Source: 40CM-2-70-7 sp035279865 (GTDB taxonomy: Bacteria > Gemmatimonadota > Gemmatimonadetes > Gemmatimonadales > GWC2-71-9). Taken from it: a DNA stretch of 11,239 nucleotides. The stretch spans positions 1-11,239 of the forward strand of contig DATEGY010000296.1 in NCBI GenBank assembly GCA_035279865.1. Reading direction: 5' to 3'. Both the position numbers and the translations under genes were made by a program. The notes beneath the pieces are model-generated. The model made no database searches, had not been told where the DNA came from, and saw nothing but the letters and a program-made list of their open reading frames with translations. Below are positions 1 through 9,464 of this stretch, piece after piece. Numbering within the stretch: position 1 is the first letter of the stretch; the number at the start of each line of letters is the position of its first letter.

Positions 1-2269
<2,269 letters not shown>

Positions 2270-3200
2270 CGAAGCCGGCCGCCGCGGCGAAGCCGGTCAA
2301 GGCGCCGCCGGCTCCTCCCCAGCCTCCCAAGGCCAAGTTCCGGGGCCGGCTGCTGGAGCAGGAGCCGCTCGCCCGGTATACGACCTACCGCATCGGCGGG
2401 CCGGCCAAGTATCTGCTGTTCCCGGCCGACGTCGAGGACGTTCAACGGGGCCTCGAGATGGCTCAAAGCCGCAATCTGCCCTGGGTCGTTCTGGGCCTCG
2501 GCTCGAATGTCCTGGTGAAGGACTCCGGCTTCCCGGGTCTCGTGATCCGCATGGGCAAGGGCCTGGACCGGTTCGAGATGAAGGGTGCCACCGCCATCGT
2601 GGGGGCGGGGATGCCCACGCCCATCCTCGCGCGCCGCACCGCCGAGGCGGGTTTCGTCGGGGTCGAGCGCTTCGTCGGAATTCCCGGCGCGGTCGGGGGC
2701 GGCATCTACATGAACGCCGGCTGCCATGGCGCCGAGTTTTCCGAAGTGGTCACCGAGATCACCGTGATGGATGCCAAGGGCAAGATCAAGCAGATCGGCC
2801 GCAAGCAGATCTCCTTCAAGTACCGCGCGTCGAATCTCGGTCCGGTCATCGTGCTCGAGGCCAAGCTGGTGCTCGGCGAGGAATCGCCGGCCAAACTGAA
2901 GGAGCTGCAGAGCCGGCTCTTCCGGTGGCGGAAGGCGGGGACGCCGTACGATCAGCCCTGCTGCGGGTCCGTGTTCAAGAACCCGAGCCTGACGCGCACG
3001 GCGGGCATGCTCATCGACGAGGCGGGTCTGAAGGGCCACCAGGTGGGAGGCGCGCAGGTCTCCACCATGCACGCCAACTATTTCGTCAATCTGGGGACGG
3101 CGACGGCCGCGGACGTGCAGAAGCTGATGGAGCACGTGCGGAAGACGGTGCAGAAGAAGACCGGAGTCGAGCTCGAGCCGGAAGTGCGGGTCATCGGCTG

Positions 3201-3782
3201 ATGGCGGACTTCTACGTCCACCCGTCCAGCTTCCTCGACGAAGGCGCCGTCGTCGGCGCCGGCACCAAGATCTGGCATTTCTGTCACGTGATGAAGGGCG
3301 CGGTGATCGGCGAGCGCTCGAGCCTCGGCCAGAACGTCGTGGTGATGCCGGGCACCACGATCGGCAACAACGTGAAGATCCAGAACAACGTGTCGATCTA
3401 CGAGGGCGTGCACCTCGAGGACGACGTGTTCTGCGGGCCGTCGTGCGTGTTCACCAACGTGCTCAACCCGCGGAGCCACGTGTCCCGGAAGCACGAGTAC
3501 CGGCAGACGCTGGTGCGGCGGGGCGCCTCGATCGGCGCGAACGCCACGATCGTCTGCGGTACCACCCTCGGCGAGTACGCCTTCATCGGTGCGGGCGCCG
3601 TGGTGACGTCGGATGTGCCGGCCTACGGCCTGATGGTGGGCGTACCGGCCCGGCGCGTGGGCTGGATGTGCCAGTGCGGTGAGCGCCTGACCGTATCGGG
3701 GGGTGTCGCCCGGTGCGCCGCGTGTGGCGCCGAGTATGCCGAGTCGGGCGGGACCCTCCGTAATACCAAGCCGCCACTTTGA
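3201..3782 (+). CDS. wbpD: UDP-2-acetamido-3-amino-2,3-dideoxyglucuronate N-acetyltransferase, WbpD/WlbB family
   Basis: This left-handed beta-helix (hexapeptide-repeat) enzyme transfers acetyl from acetyl-CoA to the 3-amino group of UDP-GlcNAc3NA, giving UDP-GlcNAc(3NAc)A. The 193-residue protein matches the WbpD/WlbB pattern throughout: IWHFCHV (24-30), a run of hexapeptide repeats, SLGQNV, VKIQNNVSIYEGV (58-70), GPSCVFTNVLNPRS (79-92), IVCGTTLGEYAFIGAGAVV and GVPARRVGWM near the end. Asn86 in FTNV appears to correspond to the active-site Asn described for WlbB. After the helix comes a tail with Cys157, Cys159, Cys172 and Cys175, which looks like a small zinc ribbon. The ATG shares a base with the murB stop (TGATG); a longer frame upstream is murB's shadow. 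The aminotransferase that would supply its substrate follows 16 bases later. Confidence 0.9.
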   Translation: MADFYVHPSSFLDEGAVVGAGTKIWHFCHVMKGAVIGERSSLGQNVVVMPGTTIGNNVKIQNNVSIYEGVHLEDDVFCGPSCVFTNVLNPRSHVSRKHEYRQTLVRRGASIGANATIVCGTTLGEYAFIGAGAVVTSDVPAYGLMVGVPARRVGWMCQCGERLTVSGGVARCAACGAEYAESGGTLRNTKPPL

Positions 3783-3788
3783 GCCTCT

Positions 3789-3792
3789 GGAG
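3789..3792 (+). promoter_or_regulatory. Ribosome binding site of the aminotransferase gene
   Basis: GGAG in the only true intergenic gap lies six bases before the GTG at 3799. The in-frame ATG at 3811 would be 18 bases away, so the GTG is the better start. Confidence 0.65.
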
Positions 3793-3798
3793 AATCTT

Positions 3799-4914
3799 GT
3801 GAACGTACCGATGCTGGACCTGGTGGCCCAGTACCAGACCATAAAGAAGGAAACGCTCGCCGCCGTCCACGAGGTGATCGAGGCCCAGCAGTTCATCATG
3901 GGCCCGGCCATCGGGAAGCTCGAGGCCGAGGTCGCCGCACTCTCACACGCGAAGTACGGCATCGGGTGCGCGAGCGGAACGGACGCGCTGCTCCTGCCCC
4001 TCAAGGCGCTGGATCTGAAGCCCGGGGATGAAGTCATCACCACGCCGTTCACGTTCTTCGCCACCGCCGGGACCATCCATAACGCGGGCGGTACGCCGGT
4101 CTTCGTGGACATCGATGCCGACACGTTCAACATCGATCCGGCCGCCATCGAGGCCGCCTTGACGCCGCGGACGCGGGCCATCATGCCGGTGCACCTCTAC
4201 GGACAGATGGCACCCCTGGAGCGGATCCTCGCCATCGCCGCCAAGAAGGGGATTCCGGTCGTCGAGGATGCGGCGCAGGCCATCGGGGCGCGCCGGAAGA
4301 TCGCCGGCGAGTGGCGGACGGCCGGCGAGCTGGGGTGGGCCACCGGCTATTCGTTCTTCCCCAGCAAGAATCTGGGCGCCTGGGGTGACGGCGGGATGAT
4401 CGTCACGTCGGACGAGAAGGGTGCAGAACGGCTCAAGAAGCTCCGGTTGCACGGCGGCGCCAAACAGTACCACCACGAAGAAGTCGGCACGAACTCGCGG
4501 CTCGACACGCTGCAGGCGGCGCTCCTCCTCGCCAAGCTCCCCCATCTGGCGGGCTGGTCCGCCAAGCGGCGGGAGCACGCGGCCTGGTACAGCAAGGCGT
4601 TCGCCGGCCTCGGCGCCGTGCGCGCGCCGGTCGTGGACCCCGCGAACGAGCACATCTTCCATCAGTACACCCTGCGCGTCGAGCGCCGTGACGGGCTGCA
4701 GACCCATCTGAAGGAACAGGGGATCGGGCACGCGGTGTACTATCCCATTCCGCTCCATCTCCAGCCCTGCTTCGCGCATCTCAAATACGCGGCCGGCCGC
4801 CTGCCGCGGGCGGAGCGTGCGGCGCACGAGGTGATCTCGCTGCCCATCTATCCGGAGCTGACGGACGCGCAGAAGCAGGCCGTCGTCGATGCGGTGAAGA
4901 GCTTCTACCGGTGA
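3799..4914 (+). CDS. wbpE: PLP-dependent sugar aminotransferase, DegT/DnrJ/EryC1/StrS family (WbpE-like)
   Basis: WbpE-type enzymes transaminate the 3-keto group of UDP-2-acetamido-2-deoxy-3-ketoglucuronate, using glutamate, to give UDP-GlcNAc3NA. The 371-residue protein has the DegT fold signature from PMLDLVAQY at the start, GCASGTDAL (56-64) for PLP phosphate contact, Asp157 in EDAAQAIGA for the PLP ring nitrogen, and the Schiff-base Lys190 in FFPSKNLGAWGDGG. NSRLDTLQAA and the late YYPIPLHLQPCF segment are also typical. The GTG start at 3799 is chosen on its ribosome binding site; an ATG four codons on would change little. It ends in a GTGA overlap with the oxidoreductase. The family is certain. 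The exact substrate is inferred from its neighbours, the WbpD-like, oxidoreductase and WbpA-like genes; alone, it could act on another keto sugar. Confidence 0.9.
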   Translation: MNVPMLDLVAQYQTIKKETLAAVHEVIEAQQFIMGPAIGKLEAEVAALSHAKYGIGCASGTDALLLPLKALDLKPGDEVITTPFTFFATAGTIHNAGGTPVFVDIDADTFNIDPAAIEAALTPRTRAIMPVHLYGQMAPLERILAIAAKKGIPVVEDAAQAIGARRKIAGEWRTAGELGWATGYSFFPSKNLGAWGDGGMIVTSDEKGAERLKKLRLHGGAKQYHHEEVGTNSRLDTLQAALLLAKLPHLAGWSAKRREHAAWYSKAFAGLGAVRAPVVDPANEHIFHQYTLRVERRDGLQTHLKEQGIGHAVYYPIPLHLQPCFAHLKYAAGRLPRAERAAHEVISLPIYPELTDAQKQAVVDAVKSFYR

Positions 4915-5915
4915 GCCGGCTGAAAATCGGCGTGATCGGCGCCGGCGCCTGGGGACGGAACCACGTCCGCACGGTCGCCGGCCTGGCCGATGGGGAGCTG
5001 GCGGCCGTGTGCGACACGAGCGATGCCACGCGGCAGAAGCTCTCGCGCCAGTATCCCTCGACCCTCGTCACCGGGGACGTGGATGCTCTGCTGAAAGCCT
5101 GCGAAGCGGTGGTCATCGCCGCGCCCGCCAAGATCCACGCCGACCTGGCTCTGCGCGCGATCGAGGCAGGGAAGCCCTGTCTGGTCGAGAAGCCGTTCGC
5201 CCTGTCCGTGGCGGACGCGCAACGGGTGGCTGAGGCGGCCGTAGCACGGAAGGTGCCCGTACTGGCAGGACACCTCCTCGTCTATCACGCCGCGGTCGAA
5301 CGCCTGAAAGCGATGGTGCGGGGCGGGGACCTCGGCAGGATCTATTATCTATACGGCCTCAGGGTCAACCTCGGCCAGGTCCGGGCGGACGAAAACGCGC
5401 TCTGGAGCTTCGGTCCCCACGACGTCTCCGTGGCCCTGGAAGTGCTAGGGGAAGCACCCGTGCGCGTGGCCGCGCAGGGCCATTGCTATCTCCAGCCGCA
5501 CGTGGAGGACGTGGTCTTCCTGACCATGGAGTTCGCGAGCGGCGTCCTGGCGCACGTCCAGCTGTCGTGGCTCGACCCTCACAAGGAGCGAAAGTTGACG
5601 GTGGTCGGCGCGTCCAAGATGGCGGTCTTCGATGACATGGAAGCCCGCGAGAAGCTTCGCATCTACGACAAGGGCGTGGAGCGTCCGCCCGAGTATGCGT
5701 CGTTCGGCGAAAGCCTGTCCATCCGTGAGGGCGATATTTTCATTCCCCGTCTGCCCAACATCGAGCCGCTGGCGGCGGAGCTGTCCCATTTTGTACGCGT
5801 GGCGCGTGGCGCGGAGGCGCCGCGGGCCGGCGTCAAGGAAGGAGTCCAGGTGGTGCAGGTACTCGAGGCCGCATCCCGTTCGCTGACGGCCGGCGGCGCG
5901 CCGGTAACGCTGTGA
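4911..5915 (+). CDS. Gfo/Idh/MocA-family oxidoreductase, probable UDP-GlcNAc-uronate 3-dehydrogenase
   Basis: The expected role is NAD-dependent oxidation of the C3 hydroxyl of UDP-GlcNAcA to the 3-keto sugar used by the aminotransferase. The 334-residue protein has an N-terminal Rossmann fold with GxGxxG at Gly10, Gly12 and Gly15, then the family EKP motif (Glu93, Lys94, Pro95), and a substrate domain with LWSFGPHDVSV carrying His170 and Asp171. As I remember P. aeruginosa WbpB and B. pertussis WlbA, they begin with an Ala-Gly-Tyr type motif (GAAGYIAPRH) and lack the GPHD segment, so this gene belongs to another Gfo/Idh branch, and I give no symbol. Its position between aminotransferase and UDP-GlcNAc dehydrogenase genes supports the role. 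Both ends use GTGA overlaps (4911-4914 and 5912-5915), with only weak ribosome-binding sequence, so translation probably depends on the gene before. Confidence 0.85.
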   Translation: MSRLKIGVIGAGAWGRNHVRTVAGLADGELAAVCDTSDATRQKLSRQYPSTLVTGDVDALLKACEAVVIAAPAKIHADLALRAIEAGKPCLVEKPFALSVADAQRVAEAAVARKVPVLAGHLLVYHAAVERLKAMVRGGDLGRIYYLYGLRVNLGQVRADENALWSFGPHDVSVALEVLGEAPVRVAAQGHCYLQPHVEDVVFLTMEFASGVLAHVQLSWLDPHKERKLTVVGASKMAVFDDMEAREKLRIYDKGVERPPEYASFGESLSIREGDIFIPRLPNIEPLAAELSHFVRVARGAEAPRAGVKEGVQVVQVLEAASRSLTAGGAPVTL

Positions 5916-7228
5916 GCCCCGCCCCCGCTCCGTCGGGAACGCCCGCGGATGGATTGATCGCGAAGGCACGGGACCGGAGCGCCGTCTTCGGAATCGTCGG
6001 GCTGGGCTACGTGGGCCTGCCGCTCGCCATGGAGCTGGTGCGGGCGGGGTACCGGGTCGTCGGGTTCGACGTCAACCAGCGGACCGTGGACGGCCTCAAC
6101 ACCGGCAAGTCGCACATCCAGGATGTGCCGACCCAGGCGGTGGCCGATGCGGTGAAGGCCAAGAAGTTCTCCGCCACCACCGATCTGTCCCGCATGGGCG
6201 AGCCGGACGCGATTTCGATCTGCGTGCCCACGCCGCTTTCCAAAACGAAGGACCCGGACGTCAGCTACGTCCTCGCGGCCACGGAGTCCGTCAAGAAGAC
6301 GCTCCGGAAGGGACAGCTGATCATTCTCGAGTCGACCACCTACCCGGGCACGACCCGGGAGCTGATGTTGCCGGCGCTCGAATCCACCGGCATGAAGGTC
6401 GGCGTCGACTTCTTCCTCGCGTTCTCCCCTGAACGCGTGGATCCCGGCAATCCGAAGTACAACACGCGCAACACGCCGAAGGTCGTGGGCGGCATCACCG
6501 ACCACTGCCGGGCGGCCACCGTCGCGCTGTATCAACCTGCCATCGACACGCTCGTACCGGTGTCGAATCCCGAGGCGGCGGAGCTGGTGAAGATCCTCGA
6601 GAACACCTTCCGTTCGGTGAATATCGGGCTCGCCAACGAGATGGCCATCGTCTGCGACAAGCTGGGCGTGGATGTGTGGGAGGTGATCGAAGCGGCGTCC
6701 ACCAAGCCATTCGGGTTCATGAAATTCACCCCGGGCCCCGGCGTGGGCGGGCACTGCATCCCCCTCGACCCCCACTACCTCGCCTGGAAGATGCGGACCC
6801 TCAACTACAAGACCCGCTTCATCGAGCTGGCCGGCGAGTTGAACGCCGAAATGCCCGAGTACTGGGTCACCAAAGTCGCGAACGGGCTCAACGATCAGGG
6901 CAAGGCGGTGCGGGGGAGCAAGGTCCTGGTCGTGGGCGTCGCCTATAAGAAGGATATCGACGACATTCGCGAGAGCCCGGCGCTGGACGTCATCAAGCTG
7001 CTGGAGCAGCGGGGCGCGCAGGTGTCGTACCACGACCCGCACATCGCGAGCCTTCACGAAGACAAGCTCGACCTCAAGTCGGTGCCGCTGACCGCCGACG
7101 CCCTGAAACAGGCGGATTGCGTCATCATCGTCACGGACCATTCCGCGGTGGACTACCACCTCGTGGCCAAATCGGCCCGGCTCGTGGTCGACACCCGTCA
7201 TGTCCTGCCCCGCGGGAGCCGCGGGTGA
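5912..7228 (+). CDS. wbpA: UDP-N-acetyl-D-glucosamine 6-dehydrogenase, WbpA-like
   Basis: This enzyme oxidises C6 of UDP-GlcNAc to the acid in two NAD-dependent steps, giving UDP-GlcNAcA, the entry reaction of the diacetamido pathway. The 438-residue protein has GLGYVGLPLA with GxGxxG at Gly30, Gly32 and Gly35, ICVPTPL, ESTTYPGTT, the subgroup pattern LAFSPERVDPGNP followed by TPKVVGG, the central ENTFRSVNIGLANE helix, the catalytic Cys282 in GVGGHCIPLDP, and the C-terminal GVAYKKDIDDIRESPA. SPERxDPGN and HCIPLDP set this WbpA-type group apart from UDP-glucose dehydrogenases (GGSCFPKD, as in the next gene) and from WecC-type UDP-ManNAc dehydrogenases. The first 24 or so residues are Pro/Ala-rich and poorly conserved; a TTG near 5954 is an alternative start, but the GTGA overlap with the previous stop favours 5912. 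It ends in a GTGA overlap with ugd. Confidence 0.93.
   Translation: MSPAPAPSGTPADGLIAKARDRSAVFGIVGLGYVGLPLAMELVRAGYRVVGFDVNQRTVDGLNTGKSHIQDVPTQAVADAVKAKKFSATTDLSRMGEPDAISICVPTPLSKTKDPDVSYVLAATESVKKTLRKGQLIILESTTYPGTTRELMLPALESTGMKVGVDFFLAFSPERVDPGNPKYNTRNTPKVVGGITDHCRAATVALYQPAIDTLVPVSNPEAAELVKILENTFRSVNIGLANEMAIVCDKLGVDVWEVIEAASTKPFGFMKFTPGPGVGGHCIPLDPHYLAWKMRTLNYKTRFIELAGELNAEMPEYWVTKVANGLNDQGKAVRGSKVLVVGVAYKKDIDDIRESPALDVIKLLEQRGAQVSYHDPHIASLHEDKLDLKSVPLTADALKQADCVIIVTDHSAVDYHLVAKSARLVVDTRHVLPRGSRG
7209..7225 (+). promoter_or_regulatory. Hairpin over the ugd ribosome binding site and start
   Basis: CCCGCGG (7209-7215) and CCGCGGG (7219-7225) form a perfect 7-bp all-GC stem with a GAG loop. 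The Shine-Dalgarno-like GGGAG at 7214-7218 sits in the stem and loop, and the first base of the GTG start at 7225 is paired. In mRNA this could block independent initiation until ribosomes finishing wbpA open it. The pairing is seen in the sequence; the regulatory effect is inferred, and chance is possible in such GC-rich DNA. Confidence 0.4.
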
Positions 7229-8544
7229 GAGTCGGCGTCGTCGGCACAGGATACGTGGGCCTGGTGGTCGGCGCGTGCCTCGCGGAAACCGGGAACGACG
7301 TCGTCTGCGCGGACGTCGACGCCCGGAAGGTCGACGGCCTGAAGCGGAATCAGCTGCCGATCTATGAGCCGGGGCTCCAGCCCCTGGTGGAGCGGAATCA
7401 GAAGGACGGGCGGCTGTCCTTCACCACCGACGTGGCGGGAGCGGTCGAGCAATCCGACATCATCTTCATCGCCGTCGGGACGCCGCCCGACGAAGACGGC
7501 TCGGCGGACCTCCAGCATGTCCTGGCCGTCGCCCGTACCATCGGGCAGCACATGAACCGGTCCAAGATCGTGATCACCAAGAGCACGGTCCCGGTGGGCA
7601 CGGCGGAAAAGGTGCGCGGGGAGATCCAGAAGCACACGCAGACGCCGTTCCACGTCTGCTCCAATCCGGAGTTCCTGAAGGAAGGGGCGGCCGTCGACGA
7701 CTTCATGAAGCCCGACCGCGTAGTGGTCGGCGTCGACGCCGACGAAACCGCCCGGGCCCTCGAGGAGCTCTACGCGCCGTTCGTGCGGACGGGCAACCCG
7801 CTCATCTTCATGGACATCCCGTCGGCCGAAATGACCAAGTACGCCGCGAATGCCATGCTGGCGACGCGGATCTCGTTCATGAATCAAGTCGCGCGGCTGT
7901 GTGAAGCGGTCGGCGCCGATGTCTCGCTGGTCCGCAAGGGGATCGGGAGCGACCGGCGGATCGGTCCCGCCTTCCTGTTTCCAGGCCCGGGGTACGGCGG
8001 GTCGTGCTTCCCGAAGGACGTGAAGGCCCTCATCAAGACCGGCGATGACCGCGGCGTGTCCCTCGACGTCCTCAAGGCCGTCGAGGCCGCGAACGACCGC
8101 CAGAAGCTCATCCTTTTCGACAAGCTGACCCGGCACTTCCCGGACGGCCTGAAGGGGAAGACCGTCGCCATCTGGGGTCTGGCGTTCAAAGCCGAGACCG
8201 ACGACGTGCGCGAGAGCCCCGCGCTGGTCCTCGCCGAGGCGCTCCTCGAAGCCGGCGTGAAGGTCCAGGTCCACGATCCCGAGGCCATGGAGACGGCGAA
8301 GATGCAGCTGGGGAACCGCGTGACGTACGCGCCGAATGCCTACGCCGCGCTGGAGGGCGCCACGGCGCTCGCCATCGTGACCGAGTGGCGCGAGTACCGC
8401 AATCCCGACTTCACCAAGATGAAGGGCCTGATGCGGCAGGCGCTGATCGTGGACGGACGGAATCTCTACGAGCCGGGCCGGCTGGCCGACCTCGGGTTTA
8501 CGTACGACAGCCTCGGCCGCCGCCTGGCATGCGCCTCCTCGTAA
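7225..8544 (+). CDS. ugd: UDP-glucose 6-dehydrogenase
   Basis: Ugd oxidises UDP-glucose to UDP-glucuronic acid with two NAD+, supplying the substrate for the next two enzymes. The 439-residue protein begins MRVGVVGTGYVGLVVG with GxGxxG at Gly7, Gly9 and Gly12. It carries YEPGL, FIAVGTPPDEDGSADL, TKSTVPVGTAEKV, SNPEFLKEGAAVDDFMKPDR, EMTKYAANAMLATRISFMNQ, the catalytic Cys261 in GPGYGGSCFPKDV, and the C-terminal GLAFKAETDDVRESPA. These are the standard bacterial Ugd motifs. An upstream in-frame extension to 7117 is rejected because the Rossmann strand starts at 7225, where GTG overlaps the wbpA stop (GTGA) with GGGAG six bases before it. Its last 16 bases overlap the decarboxylase gene. Lying directly after a related WbpA-type dehydrogenase, it is an ancient paralogue, not a recent duplicate. 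Confidence 0.96.
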   Translation: MRVGVVGTGYVGLVVGACLAETGNDVVCADVDARKVDGLKRNQLPIYEPGLQPLVERNQKDGRLSFTTDVAGAVEQSDIIFIAVGTPPDEDGSADLQHVLAVARTIGQHMNRSKIVITKSTVPVGTAEKVRGEIQKHTQTPFHVCSNPEFLKEGAAVDDFMKPDRVVVGVDADETARALEELYAPFVRTGNPLIFMDIPSAEMTKYAANAMLATRISFMNQVARLCEAVGADVSLVRKGIGSDRRIGPAFLFPGPGYGGSCFPKDVKALIKTGDDRGVSLDVLKAVEAANDRQKLILFDKLTRHFPDGLKGKTVAIWGLAFKAETDDVRESPALVLAEALLEAGVKVQVHDPEAMETAKMQLGNRVTYAPNAYAALEGATALAIVTEWREYRNPDFTKMKGLMRQALIVDGRNLYEPGRLADLGFTYDSLGRRLACASS

Positions 8545-9464
8545 CCGGCGCGGCGGGGTTCCTCGGCTCCCACCTGTCCGACGCGCTGATCGCGCGGGGG
8601 CACCAGGTGGTGGGGATGGACAACTTCATTACCGGTAATCGTGCGAACATCGCTCACCTGGCCGGCCAACCGGCCTGGCAGTTCATCGAGCACGACGTCA
8701 CGACGTTCATCAAGCTCGACGGACCCCTGAACGGCATCCTGCACTTCGCCAGTCCCGCGAGTCCCATCGACTATCTCGAGCTGCCCATCCAGACCCTGAA
8801 GGTCGGATCGCTCGGTACCCACAATGCGCTGGGGCTGGCCAAGGCGAAGGGCGCGCGCTTTTTCCTCGCGTCCACGTCCGAAGTCTACGGCGACCCCCTG
8901 CTGCATCCGCAGCCGGAGAGCTACTGGGGGAACGTGAACCCCATCGGGCCGCGCGGGGTGTACGACGAAGCCAAGCGCTTCGGTGAAGCCATGACGATGG
9001 CGTACCATCGCACGCACCAGGTGGATACGCGCATCGTCCGGATCTTCAATACGTATGGCCCGCGGATGCGCCCGCACGACGGCCGTGTCGTCTCCAACTT
9101 CATCGTCCAGGCACTTGCCGGAGAGCCCCTCACGGTCTACGGCCACGGCGACCAGACCCGCTCGTTCTGTTATGTGGACGATCTGATCGAAGGCATCATC
9201 CGGCTGTTCGAGCGGGGCGGCGACGCCCCCGTCAACGTCGGGAATCCGATTGAGTTCACCGTCCGGCAGCTCGCGGAGCGGGTGATCGCGCTGACCAGGA
9301 GCAAGAGTCCCATCGTCGAGCGGCCCCTGCCCACGGACGATCCCAAGGTCCGCAAACCCGACATCACCCGGGCCAAGGCATTGCTGGACTGGGAGCCCAA
9401 GATCCCGCTCGATGAAGGGCTGCGCCGCACCATCGCGTACTTCCAGGGTCTCACGCAGAAGTGA
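8529..9464 (+). CDS. uxs: UDP-glucuronate decarboxylase (UDP-xylose synthase)
   Basis: UXS oxidises UDP-GlcA at C4 with tightly bound NAD+, decarboxylates it and reduces the intermediate to UDP-xylose. The 311-residue protein is an extended short-chain dehydrogenase/reductase. It has TGAAGFLGSHL (GxxGxxG at residues 7, 10, 13), HFASPASPIDY, STSEVYGDP (115-123), ESYWGNVNPIGPRGVYDEAKR with catalytic Tyr145 and Lys149, RIFNTYGPRM, and GDQTRSFCYVDDLI. The ESYWGNVNPIGPR and YDEAKR region is diagnostic for UXS against dTDP-glucose dehydratases and epimerases. No membrane segment is seen, so it is a cytosolic form. The ATG at 8529 lies 16 bases inside the end of ugd with no clear ribosome binding site, suggesting coupling. 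The next gene overlaps through GTGA and competes for the same substrate. Confidence 0.94.
   Translation: MRLLVTGAAGFLGSHLSDALIARGHQVVGMDNFITGNRANIAHLAGQPAWQFIEHDVTTFIKLDGPLNGILHFASPASPIDYLELPIQTLKVGSLGTHNALGLAKAKGARFFLASTSEVYGDPLLHPQPESYWGNVNPIGPRGVYDEAKRFGEAMTMAYHRTHQVDTRIVRIFNTYGPRMRPHDGRVVSNFIVQALAGEPLTVYGHGDQTRSFCYVDDLIEGIIRLFERGGDAPVNVGNPIEFTVRQLAERVIALTRSKSPIVERPLPTDDPKVRKPDITRAKALLDWEPKIPLDEGLRRTIAYFQGLTQK

Noticed and set aside
3783..3798. Possible internal promoter or terminator in the only intergenic gap
   Set aside because: Sixteen bases hold only a ribosome binding site; there is no hairpin with a T run and no recognisable -35/-10 pair.
5663..7201. 512-codon open frame on the minus strand opposite the oxidoreductase and wbpA
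   Set aside because: It lies opposite two well-conserved genes, its translation is low-complexity and rich in Arg, His, Gly and Asp, and it matches nothing. Long antisense frames are expected in GC-rich coding DNA.
3201..7228. Diacetamido-sugar cassette as a recent horizontally acquired island
   Set aside because: Codon use and GC look like the flanking genes by eye, junctions are tightly coupled, and no integrase, repeat or tRNA borders it.
7198..8274. 358-codon minus-strand frame opposite ugd; similar ones at 2053-3135 and 3078-4184
   Set aside because: All are shadows of conserved + strand enzymes, with no plausible start signals or recognisable motifs.
5912..8544. wbpA and ugd as a recent tandem duplication
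   Set aside because: They share only Rossmann and family motifs; the diagnostic stretches (HCIPLDP against GGSCFPKD) place them in different subfamilies.
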